Source: Salvelinus alpinus (lineage: Eukaryota > Chordata > Actinopteri > Salmoniformes > Salmonidae). From it: a stretch of DNA of 64,000 bases. Positions 32,044 to 48,751 of the stretch are shown here, piece by piece (the stretch's first letter is position 1; each line of letters opens with the position of its first letter). The stretch lies in assembly GCF_045679555.1 (NCBI RefSeq), contig NC_092099.1, positions 9,966,076 to 10,030,075 of the forward strand, in the 5' to 3' direction. The position numbers and the translations under genes are program-made. The notes beneath the pieces are model-generated. The model was given only the letters and a program-made list of their open reading frames with translations, ran no database searches and was not told the origin of the DNA.

Positions 32044-32620
32044 ATTCTGTACAGGCTTCCTTCTTTTCACTCGGTCAATTAGGTGAGTATTGTGAAGTAA
32101 CTACAATGTTATTTATCCATCCCCAGCCATTAAACTCTGTAACTGATTTAATGTCACCATTGGCCTCAGTAAAATCCTTGAGCGGTTTCCTTCCTTTTCA
32201 GCAACTTAGTTAGGAAGGACGCCTATTCACTGCTCAACTGAGGGACTCACAGAAAATTGTATGCGTGGGGTACAGAGATGAGGTAGTCATTCAAGAATCA
32301 TGTTAAACACTATTATTGCACACAGAGTGAGTCCATGCATCTTATTACGTGACTTGTTGAGTACATTTTTACTCCTGAATTTATTTAGGCTTGCCACAAC
32401 AAAGGGGTTGAATACTTATTGACTCAAGACATTTCACCTTTTCATTTTTTTAAATCATTTGCAAAACATTCAAAAAACATAATTCCACTTTGACATTATG
32501 GGGTATTGTGTGTAGGCCAGTGACAGAAAAATCGACATTTAATCCATTTTAAATTCAAGCTGTAACACAACAAAATGTGTTAAAAGTTAAGGGGTGTGAA
32601 TACTTTCTGAAGGCACTGTA

Positions 32621-33276
32621 TGGGTGAGATAGGCAAGAATTTCCTTTTCCGTTTGGTTTTTAGTAGGCTAAATTAGATTTTTGTTTTTTGTTTTTACATC
32701 TCACTCCAGAGTGATCTGTTCTTGGAATTTGTATGACATTTCAGATTAAATATGATAATTTATCACTAAGGGTGACACGACCTGAACTGACCCTACTTCT
32801 GTTCACTGGTATCCTCTGTTGTCTGTGTTGATGTCAGCCTAATCATTGAAATACTGGCCCCTCTTCTAACCACATCTTGTACATTTCTCTGAAGGTGTGT
32901 TGGTAGTGCACTGGGCCTTTATAAGTATTAGCGGACTGATATATACCTCTGTATCACGGGCAATAAATCTTTTTCAGCATCTCTGCTTTGGCAAAAAAGG
33001 TACTTGTATAATTAAGAACAGTATCTTGCAGGATTCAATAGGTGGAATTGTAAGAGTTGTTGCCCTGTCCCTTTATCTGTGATCACCATTCTAATGGAAT
33101 CCAGAAATAACTAAATCCTGCCCTCAAACATTTACATCAAAAGTTGTAAAGTTATGGGCAAAGACCCCAAACACCCACATTAAATGTAATATATTTATTG
33201 ATAAGATCATGGAAAACAACCACTTTTTTGTGCAGTATTAATTTAGCATCCTTACAAACCACTTAATGAAAATGTA
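32621..33276. other. Intergenic, no recognised feature
   Basis: AT-rich sequence between the nested Tc1-like element and the SINE at 33277. Nothing supported. Confidence 0.4.
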
Positions 33277-33455
33277 GGGCCCCGTGTGGCTCAGTTGGTA
33301 GAGCATGGCGCTTGCAACGCCAGGGTTGTGGGTTCGTTTCCCACGGGGGGCCAGTACAAAAAAATAAAAAAAAGTATGAAGTATGAATGTATGTACTTGT
33401 AAGTCGCTCTGGATAAGAGCGTCTGCTAAATGACTTAAATGTTAAATGTAAATGT
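33277..33455 (+). mobile_element. tRNA-Ala-headed SINE with L2-type tail
   Basis: Positions 33278-33353 fold as a tRNA cloverleaf: acceptor GGCCCCG, D arm TGGCTCAGTTGGTAGAGCA, anticodon stem TGGCG/CGCCA around CTTGCAA with anticodon TGC (33313-33315), and T arm GTGGGTTCGTTTCCCAC. A box (33287-33298) and B box (33331-33341) are kept. An A-rich linker leads to GTAAGTCGCTCTGGATAAGA and the rest of the L2 3' tail. The tail, the second copy at 33583 and the head-only copy at 41714 make a SINE far more likely than a functional tRNA gene. Confidence 0.8.
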
Positions 33456-33582
33456 ATGTATATTAGTGTATAGTACATAGGCTGGTCATCTAGGTTTGTA
33501 CCTGTAGACTTTCCATCACCATGAAGAAAAACAATGGCCAATACAGTAATTGAGTACATTGAGACATCAAGTGGATTGCGGT

Positions 33583-33725
33583 GTGATGATGTGGCTTAGT
33601 TGCTAGAGCATGGCGCTTGCAATGCTAGGGTTGTGGGTTCGATTCCCATGGGGGACCAGTATGAAAAATTATGAAAATCTCCCTACTGTAAGTTGCTCTG
33701 GATAAGAGTGTCTGAAAAATTAATG
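33583..33725 (+). mobile_element. tRNA-Ala-headed SINE, older copy
   Basis: Head GATGTGGCTTAGTTGCTAGA, CATGGCGCTTGCAATGCTAG, B box GGTTCGATTCC, short A-rich linker and a worn tail GTAAGTTGCTCTGGATAAGA. More diverged than the copy at 33277-33455. Confidence 0.75.
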
Positions 33726-33734
33726 AATAGACCA

Positions 33735-33857
33735 ATTCAGTTTTTAGTTTTAGGGTTCTACCTGGAACCAAAAGGGTTCTTCAAATGATTCTCCTATGGG
33801 GACAGCCGAAGAACCCCTTTAGGTTCTAGATCGCACCTTTTTTTCTAAGAGTGTACG
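33735..33857. mobile_element. Short MITE-like repeat (GGGTTCTACCTGGAACC)
   Basis: It contains GGGTTCTACCTGGAACCAAA, AAGAACCCCTTTAGGTTCTA and a TCTAAGAGTGTA end. It is internally semi-palindromic around the GAACCC/GGGTTC words. I recognise it as a widespread fish repeat. Confidence 0.55.
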
Positions 33858-34629
33858 ACTCTGTTTTACCTGCAACAGGCATCTTCAGCACAGAGTAAAT
33901 TGCATCTGCATGTGGTGGATTAGTCTGACCTAACATGTAGAATAATTGAACAGCATTAGAAAGACAGTAATGATCCCTCTACTCTTTAATCCAGTATATT
34001 CGCTATTAGAAAATGCAGGGGGCACTAACAACCATGCATAATATGGCGTCATGGATCAGTTGATTCCTTAAAGCTGGGAAGGTCTGCAGTGTATGAAATC
34101 TGTCCATCCCACGTACACTACTGTTTTGAGTAATTAACTATCAATTTAATAGATCAAGGTCTTCCACAATCATGTTTAATCAGCCGTGTTATAGCTGGTC
34201 TGGGGGAAAAAGCCCTCCAGGATCAGATTTGCCCACCCCTGCCTTAGAATATTACTAATCTATTCAATAATTAAATGTGGTAATTGATTACATGGGAGGC
34301 TAATTGAGAGAAAAAAAGAAACATTTAGATCAGATTCATAGCTTTACATGATTCATAGAGTACATTAGATCAGCGGTTGAAGTGAGAAGAAACAAGCGGA
34401 CTGACCATGCCGACGCTGCAGTGGTATCTCTGGTCCTGGTTGCCATGTTGTTCTCTTCACTTTACTGGACGAAAGATATCAAACAAAACCGATCAGATCA
34501 GTACAGCACCTCTAGTCATAGCAAAGATCCACTTGTAGTCTGTCCTGTGTTTCACTGTTGAGTTGCAGGTGTTAGTGTAATCCTAAAGCAGCCCTTTTTT
34601 CCTGAATATGACTCATTTGTAAACTACAG
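33858..34629. other. Intergenic, no firm feature
   Basis: Nothing firm. On the minus strand 34450-34410 could be a cytoplasmic-tail scrap of the Ig pseudogene, but I cannot support it. Confidence 0.35.
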
Positions 34630-36122
34630 TCAATTGAATATCAGAGTAAATGTCTTAGCTTTTATTTTTAGTAGGCAAATAAGCAGCACCAGTAGATCAA
34701 CGGCCACGATCAGTACCACAACCACTCCCACATCAATTAGTGTAGAGGGCCTAGGGACTGGAGACTCTGAAATAACAAACGTGCAATTGTAGTACAAGTT
34801 TTAAACGGATGTTAAATATATGTGGATTTGAATCAATGAGAACTTTGTCTACAAAGATAATGTCTTACCTCTCCAGCTCTCTGGTGATTCTCCAGAGCCT
34901 CGGTATTTACACTTGTAGAAGCCCTCATCGGTCTTTGATACTGAGGGGATGGTCAACTCTCCTGTAGTCTGGTTCTCAATGGAGTGATCCATCTTTATAA
35001 AATGTTGGGATGGAACGGGAGGGAGTAGTCTTATTTCTACAGCAGTCACATATTTCCCTGTCACAGGATGCGTAGGAGTCTCCAAGGTCACATTACCACC
35101 TGTACAACTGCAAGACAATCATATTTTGCTGTACATCAACCCCATTATTATACAATTTTAAAGTAGTTATTAAACTACTATGTAACAACATGAAAATGAC
35201 ACTGTTACCATAGTAATTACAGCTGTACTACACAGGTATAGAGCAACTTTGTCAAATTTTAGCCAACTCAGATGGACACCCTGTCACTTCTCCTGACTCT
35301 GTCGTGAACCTCTTCAATCTCCATCCATGAAGACTTTCTTTAACCTCATAGCGCAGTGAAAGAGACTGATTCCTAAAGTGTTGAACTCTGTGAGGATTAA
35401 TCTTCAGTGAGGTTAGGGGAAGCCCATATGAAACCAATAGGGACTAGGTCAGACTGACCTGCCAACCAGAGAAACTGAGTTTTGCTGTCTCTTGTTTGAC
35501 AGCCACCTCTCCCAGCTTTACACTTGTATCTTCCTCTATCGGTTAATTTAACAGAGCTGAAATTGTAGCAGGACCCAGGGGATTCATGGGAAGAATCTTA
35601 TCCCAGACAAACTTGCAGCCTGTAGAATAGCCTTCAACCCCACAGCTCAGTCACAGTCTCCTACATTCAGCCACCATTTTGAAACATTCGCTACAGCTCT
35701 GGGCCTCTCTGTAATGGGGAGATGCATTGGAAATGTTCACAATGTACTTCACAGCTGAGCATCTTACATCAGCCTTACCAGTCCTTCTAAAACATCCTAA
35801 TGTCTGTGTTAGATAAACTTACCTGACACAGTGAGACTAATAGCATTGCTTACAGATCAAATTTGAAGCTGCGAGTGTGCATGTGTATAGTTTGAAAATG
35901 CCATGTGTATATCCTGCTCTTTTCACACCAATACAAGTGTAGACATCCATGTAAATTGCTGGGAAAAAATGGATTCTGTATCCATGATCTGTATTGGAAT
36001 TCACTGACGTATCATTCAATCTCCATTTACAGTCCCAGTCAGTGGCTCCTCCATCTTCTGTCACATCTAAAAATGACAGTTTCTCTTTTGAATATCTGAG
36101 TCCAGTTTGGCTGCAGGGTTAG
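34630..36122 (-). pseudogene. Fc-receptor-like / Ig-superfamily receptor, four Ig-domain relics plus transmembrane exon
   Basis: Minus-strand relics in order. Ig1 at about 36120-35885 shows ALTLQPNWTQIFKRETVIF and then, after a frameshift, ATDWDCKWRLND and YTCIGVKRAGY. Ig2 at about 35722-35465 shows ERPRAVANVSKWWLNVGD and, after stops and shifts, YNFSSVKLTDRGRYKCKAG. Ig3 at about 35437-35250 shows NPHRVQHFRNQSLSLRYEVK, where the first domain cysteine is Tyr, then stops. Ig4 at 35107-34869 shows GNVTLETPTHPVTG and LTIPSVSKTDEGFYKCKYRG, with its middle in the wrong frame. An acceptor at 34767 starts an exon with a transmembrane segment (GVVVVLIVAVDLLVLLICLL) ending at 34630-34632. This layout matches salmonid Fc-receptor-like proteins. 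Multiple shifts and stops show it is dead as written. Confidence 0.65.
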
Positions 36123-36279
36123 AGCAGCCACAAGTCTCTCTGGCAAAACATAACTTATTTGAGAGAAAAAAGATATCATTACAATAGAATTCAATTAATA
36201 GTGTGAAACTGAAATATGACAAGACATCAGATGAAAAGGATGGATGGATAGAAGATCAAGGTCAGTTTTTTAGTCAATT

Positions 36280-36568
36280 GCACATAGGTCCAACCGAAAT
36301 TACATCCGCTTTTAACCCAACCCCTCTGAAAGATACACATACAGGTTTTGGAGAGGTGCTAGGGGCAGCCACACGAGCTGTTGTTGTGGGGAGTTCATTA
36401 CCTTTGTCAATGGCACAACGGCAGGCAAGTGCATCTAGTACTTGATACGAGCAACGCTCCGGTTGGAAGCTCACTTCCAGCAAGATTTTCCCCATCGGAC
36501 CCAGGATTCAAACTAGCAACCCTCTGGTTGCTGGCCCGCTCTCTAACCGCTAGGCTACCTGCCGCCCC
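36280..36568 (-). mobile_element. tRNA-derived SINE with a distinct 3' body
   Basis: Read on the minus strand it starts GGCGGCAGGTAGCCTAGCGG (A box) with a B-box-like TAGTTTGAATCC. It continues into a body unlike the HpaI family (GCTTCCAACCGGAGCGTTGC). The end near 36280 is approximate. Confidence 0.6.
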
Positions 36569-37809
36569 ATAAGCTGGAGATATAAAGGGATGGAGAATCT
36601 GACTTTACTACAGAACATCCCATTGGGAAACCAGCTTAGCCCGCTGGGTAATTGCTGGGGGTAAAAATCGTTCATCTTGCCTGTATCCAGAGTAGGTGAA
36701 TGTAGAGTAATTAGTACTAAAACATAAAGAAATGTCATTATATGATACAACCACTAATCTAAAATAAAACCCCAAAAGTATACAATTATGTTGTAAATCA
36801 AGGAGAAAAATACAATAGTGATAAACACAAATGATTGGCACATACACTTACAGAGGAGCACACAGCGACCCTATCTCCAGTCTGTCCTTACAGTGTGACC
36901 CCTATGTAAACTGCTGTATATATATATACACACACTGTAGACCTCCTCCACTTCCTAAATAAAGTCAGCTAGGTTGCGTAAGACACCGAGCAAAGAATAC
37001 AGAAAAAACGCCATACGTATTAACATTTTATCTCTACTCAACTTATCTTTCTGTGGAGCTTACTCTTACATAGAGGAAGTAGAGGGGCTTAACTTTACAT
37101 CTTGGACCAGTTCAGAGTTAGTCAGTTACGAGCAATGACTGTTAGCACAATATTGCATTATATAATTACTGGATTAGTTTCTACAGTAATTATATCGTAA
37201 TATTGCAGTACTTAGTTTTCTCCCAATCTCAAAGCTCAGTAATACAGGTACCAACCAACCTCAAATCAATAACATTGTATAAGCTAGGGACATCAATACT
37301 TAAGCAGTTGCCAAAAACAGATTGTGACAGAGACTTCTCAAATCAACCAATGAGAAAGGCTACCTAGGTGAAGGTAGACTTATGCCAATATGCAATCAAA
37401 TGCAGAGTGGATTTGAGAAAGCAGCATGTCCCGGTAGGAGGGAGTTCGAGACTTGTTATAGAAGTGTGGTTCTGTGAACTGGATGGCTTCTCAGACAGAT
37501 TTGCCATTGAATTATCTTAGAATTCGGAGAGGGTAATACATGCCACCCCCCTTTTAGTTTGAATCTCTACATACTGTAAATACCACGTCAATAGTACCCA
37601 CTTACTCGTGTGCCTTCGATTTTATTTAAAACATGTTTAATTTACACTCACTCACTTTTATTCAGTATGTGACTTTGCCATAAAAAGCACATCAAAGGTT
37701 TGACAAGTTACAGCATTTTCCATCTCAAACAGAGTCCATTTAACTTCTCCTTTCGTGTCAAATGGCGACTGCTTCTGTGACCTTCCTTCCCAGAGTCCTT
37801 TAAGTCTCC
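36569..37809. other. Region 3' of BCS1L, with two candidate poly(A) signals
   Basis: No gene seen. On the minus strand AATAAA occurs at 37662-37657 and 37626-37621, about 150 and 185 nt after the BCS1L stop, and either could end its transcript. A short TA run is at about 36917-36930. Confidence 0.5.
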
Positions 37810-43475
<5,666 letters not shown>

Positions 43476-43742
43476 TGTCCTTGTGTTTCCTAGCTATGTA
43501 GCTAGGCTACTCAGACGCTATACAACACCTCGACCTAGAAGAAAAATAAGACTTTCTTACAACTAGCTAAATTACAGTCAGTATCATTATTAGTTAGCTA
43601 GCTAAAGAGGCTTAGGCTGGTTGGATCTCTTGCTCTGATCACGCCGGTAAACTTAACTGTCAGAATGTTGTAGCAACAGACAGAAGATTTGAGATTTTGT
43701 GCAAATAGGGAAGCTAGCTAGCTAATTAGCTGGCTATATTAT

Positions 43743-43849
43743 AGCTTTCGGACACAACATCGGGAGTTGTGTAAATCAAATCTATTTATTGGTTTTTATT
43801 GGTTGGAGTTCAACCAATACACAGACACCTGATGTTGTGTCCCAAAGCT
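43743..43849. repeat. Small fold-back upstream of BCS1L
   Basis: Arms AGCTTTCGGACACAACATC (43743-43761) and GATGTTGTGTCCCAAAGCT (43831-43849) are inverted with one mismatch. Nested inside is ATTGGTTGGAGTTCAACCAA. It lies about 270-375 nt upstream of the BCS1L ATG. MITE-like; no function is claimed. Confidence 0.7.
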
Positions 43850-44035
43850 AGCTATATTACATACGTTATGAGCATCCCAAAGAGGTGTCCTCACAGTCTT
43901 CCCTTTCCAGTCTCATTCCTAGAACCATGGCACCCTTGGCCTTGTTACACTACAGATTGGGCATATAATTTCCACAGTGCTGTGGCGATGCTGTGAGTTG
44001 GTTCATCAGCGTCTCGTCAGCAACACTAAAAAGGT

Positions 44036-44043
44036 ACTTCCGG
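44036..44043 (-). promoter_or_regulatory. ETS-type motif near the presumed BCS1L promoter
   Basis: ACTTCCGG on plus, CCGGAAGT in the BCS1L sense, followed by a CG-containing stretch. It is about 560 nt upstream of the ATG, beyond the inferred 5' non-coding exon (43534-43476). CCGGAAGT is common in promoters of nuclear genes for mitochondrial proteins. The transcription start is not known. Confidence 0.4.
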
Positions 44044-44786
44044 GTCACGGAATTGCGAAAATGTTTATAATAAAAGTCCCCAGCGTAATAGTAGAAAACT
44101 GTCAATAACCTGTATTTATTCACGCTATATGGAAATTGTCTAAACATGAACAATTATTCATATTTGTTCATATTTAAGTGACAATTGCATTAAAATTGGC
44201 CCGAAGTCAAATAAATGCCCCCAATGCAAATCACTTTGTATGAAATACATATTGGCTTAAAGAGCAAAAACTATTCTAAGTGCTGCAGTAAAAGTATTGT
44301 AGAGAATACTCAGTAGGGTAGGTAGAATGTATATATAGTGGCATTTCATGTAGCACTGAATTATACAGAGTGTTGCTGGCCTTTTAGTATATTTTCAATA
44401 TCATACATTTTCAGTCGCTCAGAAAAGGATAGAAAAACAAACATCTTAAATTAAATGGATAAGTTATTGTTCTGGACACTGTGGATGCACTAGATTTCCA
44501 TGTGTCATATTCAGGCGATATCATACATTCAGATGAAGATGGTATAAAGACCATTTCGAGCACACTCACTTTTCCAAAATGTGATTATTGTGCAACAGGA
44601 CAGTTAAACCGCACTGTCCTCAAACTAATCCATGCTGCCTGCTAATTATCTATACGCTGTTTCAACTTGTCAATTTCTAATAATTTTCGAAAAAGTTGTA
44701 TTTTCTAACAACAGTTTGAATTGAGGTGTGTTCCGCCTCCTCATTAATTCATATAGAAGTAGCCCATTTCTCTGTTGTGGACAATT
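44044..44786. other. BCS1L-ZNF142 interval, no recognised feature
   Basis: AT-rich non-coding DNA, nothing supported. Confidence 0.4.
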
Positions 44787-45116
44787 TACAGTACCAGTCA
44801 AAAGTTTGGGATGAGTCGGACAGCAGAGTGAAGGGAAAGCAGCCAACAAGTGCTGAGCATATGTGGGAACTCCTTCAAGACTGTTGGAAAAGCATTCCAG
44901 GTGATGCTGGTTGAGAGAATGCCAAGTGTGTGCAAAGCTGTCATCAAGGCAAAGGCTGGCTACTGAAGAATCTCACTTTTTTGGTTACTACATAGTTTCC
45001 ATGTGTTATTTCATAGTTTTGATGTCTTTACTATTATTCTACAATGTAGAAAATAGTCAAAATAAAGAAAACCCCTGGAATGAGTAGGTGTGTCCAAACT
45101 TTTGACTGGTACTGTA
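44787..45116. mobile_element. Internally deleted Tc1-like element (330 bp)
   Basis: TACAGTACCAGTCAAAAGTT at the left and AACTTTTGACTGGTACTGTA at the right form perfect 20-bp inverted ends, with TA on each. Between them is only the transposase 3' region (GAACTCCTTCAAGACTGTTG). A non-autonomous derivative of the family at 10557-14781. Confidence 0.85.
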
Positions 45117-45368
45117 TATACAGAAACACACAGATACACTTTTTTTTTTACAATGTTTTTCATTTTTTCTTCCCTTTTTGTAAATGTATTTCTATAGCTG
45201 CCTAAAACTCTGTGAAGTTTTGAGAAACAGAGGTAAAATAACATACGTTTCTTTAACTCTCATCCTCTTGGAATGAGTGCAACCAAAACAAAACTCATCG
45301 CCAATATGGCAAAACATGCAGTCAAAATAAATTGTGTGCCAGGGCTACACACTGGCTAAACACAAAAC

Positions 45369-45635
45369 TTATTGATTTCCCACCCTTGAAAGACAATCAG
45401 TAAACAAGTTGTCCTGACCATGGACATGTCTGATTTCAAGGGGAAACTCCTGCAATATGAGAATCCAGCAAATAAGTTGGCAATTCGTGGAGCTCGTCTT
45501 TTTAATGAAAACTAGAGGTTTATGATCGGTAAAGACCACTAGAGTGGTAGAGACCAATACATTAACCTCGAAGTGCTGTAGAGCCAGCACCAAAGCAAAT
45601 GTCTCCTTCTCGATAGTCGAGTAGAGTTAAGATAA
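45369..45635 (-). mobile_element. Ty3/gypsy-type LTR retrotransposon RNase H fragment
   Basis: The minus strand reads YSTIEKET, ALVLALQHFEVNV, VVFTDHKPLVF, RHVHGQDNLFTDCLSRV, the usual RNase H end of gypsy polymerase. No LTR or other domain was located nearby, so this is an isolated scrap. Confidence 0.75.
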
Positions 45636-45654
45636 GAGGACAATATCTTTGAAA

Positions 45655-45900
45655 ATTACCCCACAGGGTGCTAACATTGTACCCAATTTTCATACTTGTG
45701 TAAAAGTAAAGATACCTTAATACAAAATGACTCTAGTAAAAGTAAAAGTCACCCAGTAAAATCCTACTTGAGTAAAAGTAAAAAAGCATTTGGTTCTAAA
45801 TTTACTTAAGTATCAAAAGTAAATGTAATTTCTAAAATATACTTAAGTATCAAAAGTATAAATCATTTTAAATTCCTTACATTGTGCAAACCAGACGGCA
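45655..45900. mobile_element. hAT-like terminal sequence
   Basis: Repeated AGTAAAAGTCACCCAGTAAA and ACTTAAGTATCAAAAGTA words are typical of a fish hAT-type repeat end. No second end or target duplication found. Confidence 0.4.
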
Positions 45901-46042
45901 CGATTTTCTTGTTTTTCAAATTTACGGATAGCAACATTCAGACATAATTTACAAACAAAGCATTTGTGTTTAGTGAGTCCGCCAGATCAGATGCAGTAGG
46001 GATGACCATGGATTTTTTTCTTTAAGTGTGTGAATTGGAAAA

Positions 46043-46182
46043 ATGACTTGTGTCATGCACAAAGTAGATGTCCTAACCGACTTGCCAAAACTATAGTTTG
46101 TTAACTAGAAATTTGTGGAGTGGTTGAAAAACAACTTTTAATTACTCCAACCTAAGTGTATGTAAACTTCCGACTTCAACTA
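46043..46182. mobile_element. Single end of the Tc1-like family at 38441
   Basis: It is the reverse complement of 38441-38580 in content (GTCATGCACAAAGTAGATGT, then GTATGTAAACTTCCGACTTC) and ends at CTTCAACTA. The rest of the element is absent. Confidence 0.75.
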
Positions 46183-46189
46183 TGTGTAT

Positions 46190-46196
46190 ATATATA

Positions 46197-46232
<36 letters not shown>

Positions 46233-46239
46233 TATATAT
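46190..46239. repeat. TA dinucleotide palindrome
   Basis: A TA run flanked by mirrored TACTGTATA and TATACAGTA. It directly abuts the Tc1-like end at 46182. TA targets of Tc1 elements make this adjacency unsurprising. Confidence 0.85.
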
Positions 46240-48751
46240 GTGCGCCTGTGTTATCGCAACTTTCAAAATGATTCCATCAATCTTCCAACCCCTTTGGGTG
46301 GATGTCAGTGACAGAAACTCTACCATAAAAGTTAACATTCAAATATCTGGGCACAGCAGAGCTTCAGAATAGGTGATTAGAGAGACTACCATACTTATGG
46401 GAAACAATATCCCGGACAAGCACCCATTTTGTTACGTTCCCCAGCAAGAAACCAAAAATTGCCACTATAACAGAAGGGGAAACTAACAAAGAGTTACTAA
46501 CAACAAACAAAACAGGTGGGGTTCTGGGATGGGTTCTATTAGACAATCATGGGGGTGTCCACTGAAAGTTGACAAGCAACAACAACTGGGACATAAAGGA
46601 CACCCACCATGAGCACCCGCTAAATTTACCTAAGAAGAGGCAAATACAATTAAAACCCACACCAAACTTAAAGACTGGAAGTAAACCAAATATTGCTGCA
46701 AATCAAATAGGGAGAGCGAACTAAAGGTGTTACACATGCACATTTCTCAAGCCAACTGGAGCTCTGGACCAGCTGCTATAGGTTAAACACCTTCTGACTA
46801 ATGAGATGACAAGCCAGCACAGGTGTAACACATACTAACGAGTTAACACCAATCGGTGCACCCAATGCGCTAATGTCCAACCTCGAAATATAAATGAAAA
46901 AACCAAAGCCCATAACAGACATGTCATTGCTTGATATTCTATTCAGGCAATTAATCACTTAGGGGGGTGCACCCACAAAATGCAGTCAATGTGATGGCTC
47001 ATTGATTAGACAGACAGTTTGGACCATCACACCAGATATTCTTGTTATTTTTGTGCCCTGTGTAGCAGAAAATGGTACAGTAAAGCGAGACCCCATTTTT
47101 CCATCCAGTACAATTGAAATCCCAGCTGTTGGCAACAAGAAACAGATTGAGATCTGTAACATGTCACCCAGGCACAAAATCTACAAGGGGGCATTTCTGG
47201 TCAGAGCTGGATTTTGACACTTTTTAAGATAGGGGCAAATGAATTACACACTTCTGTTGGCACGAATAGGGAAGGGGTTATATATTTCTATGAAGTAGTT
47301 AATGAGCCTCAGACGCAAACGAACCACTTCATTCAGAAACATATTTGTCATTCCACGGTATGAATACTTCTCCAATCACACAGTTGATAAAACGTTACCC
47401 ATTTAAATGTTTCTAAATACTACATCAGCATTTCCTGAATGCTGAGATGACTTGGAGAGATGACTTAGAGCTGACCCAGGGAAACCATCTCCTCACTTCA
47501 AAAAAGGCAATTTCCCAGTTTGAAGCATTGAATTCAGCGACATTTTCACAATCCATGTCTCAAGAACAATTTCATTACAGTGGTGTAAAGGACATGGTTG
47601 AACATCTTGTTCTTAGCAAATGATCTACTCTACATTCACAGTCTAAACATTTCCAGTGAGTGTGATGCCCAGGCAGTGTATGGCCAGACTACAAAACAAC
47701 TGATAGTAGACTACAAAACAACTGATAGTGGAACCGAGGGGCATTTCTGCAGAAAGCATAGGCGAATACCTTGTTGGTTCGAATCAACAGAGCAAAGCAT
47801 GTAATATATCTAAGAATTCAAAAGCCTCTTAACATTCAAGCTTTTATGTAACCCATGCCCCAAAGACTTTGCTTGCAAAAATGGACATGGCTTGGATCAA
47901 ATTACCTAGAAGCTTTACTCTACCTTACATATTGTGCAATTTCCAGTATAGTTTCATTTTCAGAAGAATAACCATTTGTGAAATTTTATACATGTCATGG
48001 CCAGCTTTGGCATGTAAACTGCACTGAAACATCAAAGTCGTCAGTGTGCTATAGTTTAGAATTACTCAACAAATTGCTTTGTCTCGTTGCACATGACCGC
48101 ATAAGTAGTGCAGGGGTTCTCCACTTTGGTCTGAAAGAAGTCCTTCACTTATACACTGTCAAATGCAAGGAATGTGATTCCTCTAAACATAAAATACAAT
48201 AACCAATGGAAACTGGTTCAGTGATAAGATAATAGATGTGTACCTTGATTTTGTAAAATATCATTTGGAGGATCACTTTGTGTTGATCTGCCCCGCTTCC
48301 TTTGTTAGCCAACAGTTACAGAATCTCTGTTCCGAGAGGATAGATGTTCTGCCTAAGGTACCTAGAAGAGCACACAATTGGTGGCGTTTTGAGTGTGTAA
48401 TAATACCTGTGAATTTAAAAGCACATTGAATGTCCATAGCTATAAACATGAAAAATAAAGTTTGTGCTTGCAATAGTATAACATATAACTACTTAATCTT
48501 AGTCTATGCCGCTCAGACATTTCTCATGCATATATTTATATATTGTTAATTCCATTTCTTTACTTAGATTTGTGGTGAATGGTGAATGCCATGAAAGAAT
48601 GCTTCCATGTACATTGTCAGAAGAAGATCAATCTGCAATGATGTGATTACGTGGTGTAACCTGCACATATACTATGGTTCTCAGATTGTTTGGTGTATTT
48701 CAGGATCGGATATCCTGAACCCTGTTCTTGCATATAAGGACATCCAGGACA
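46240..48751. other. BCS1L-ZNF142 interval, unclassified
   Basis: 2.5 kb with no gene, RNA or element I can name. Short open frames exist (for example plus strand 47002-47217, containing DILVIFVPCVAENGTVKRD). None has a recognisable domain or splice context. The A/C-rich part 46420-46900 looks like LTR-retroelement leader sequence but I cannot show it. Confidence 0.35.

Larger units (their letters stand above)
29373..32620. mobile_element. Tc1-like element of the TTCAGAAAGTATTCA family, interrupted by two LINEs
   Basis: The left inner region is at 29373 (GACTTATTCCACATTTTGTT). The right end is at 32600-32620 (TACTTTCTGAAGGCACTGTA). Host segments are 29373-30002, 31013-31189 and 32044-32620. 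The host sequence is continuous across the joins, as judged from the copy at 18753-19940: CCATAACAT joins GATGCAGCCACCAC, and TAATATT joins ATTCTGTACAGG. No intact transposase. Confidence 0.75.

Noticed and set aside
33278-33353. A functional tRNA-Ala(TGC) gene
   Set aside because: It folds as a tRNA with A and B boxes, but it continues into an A-rich linker and an L2-type tail. Two more copies exist in the window, so it is the head of a SINE. There is also no T-run terminator right after the acceptor stem.
46190-46239. A terminator or replication-origin hairpin
   Set aside because: It is a TA microsatellite with mirrored edges next to a Tc1 end. Nothing beyond sequence symmetry supports a function.
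47002-47217. A small gene in the BCS1L-ZNF142 interval
   Set aside because: The frame has no recognisable domain, no splice context and no conserved neighbour. A length of 71 codons is within chance in this AT-rich stretch.
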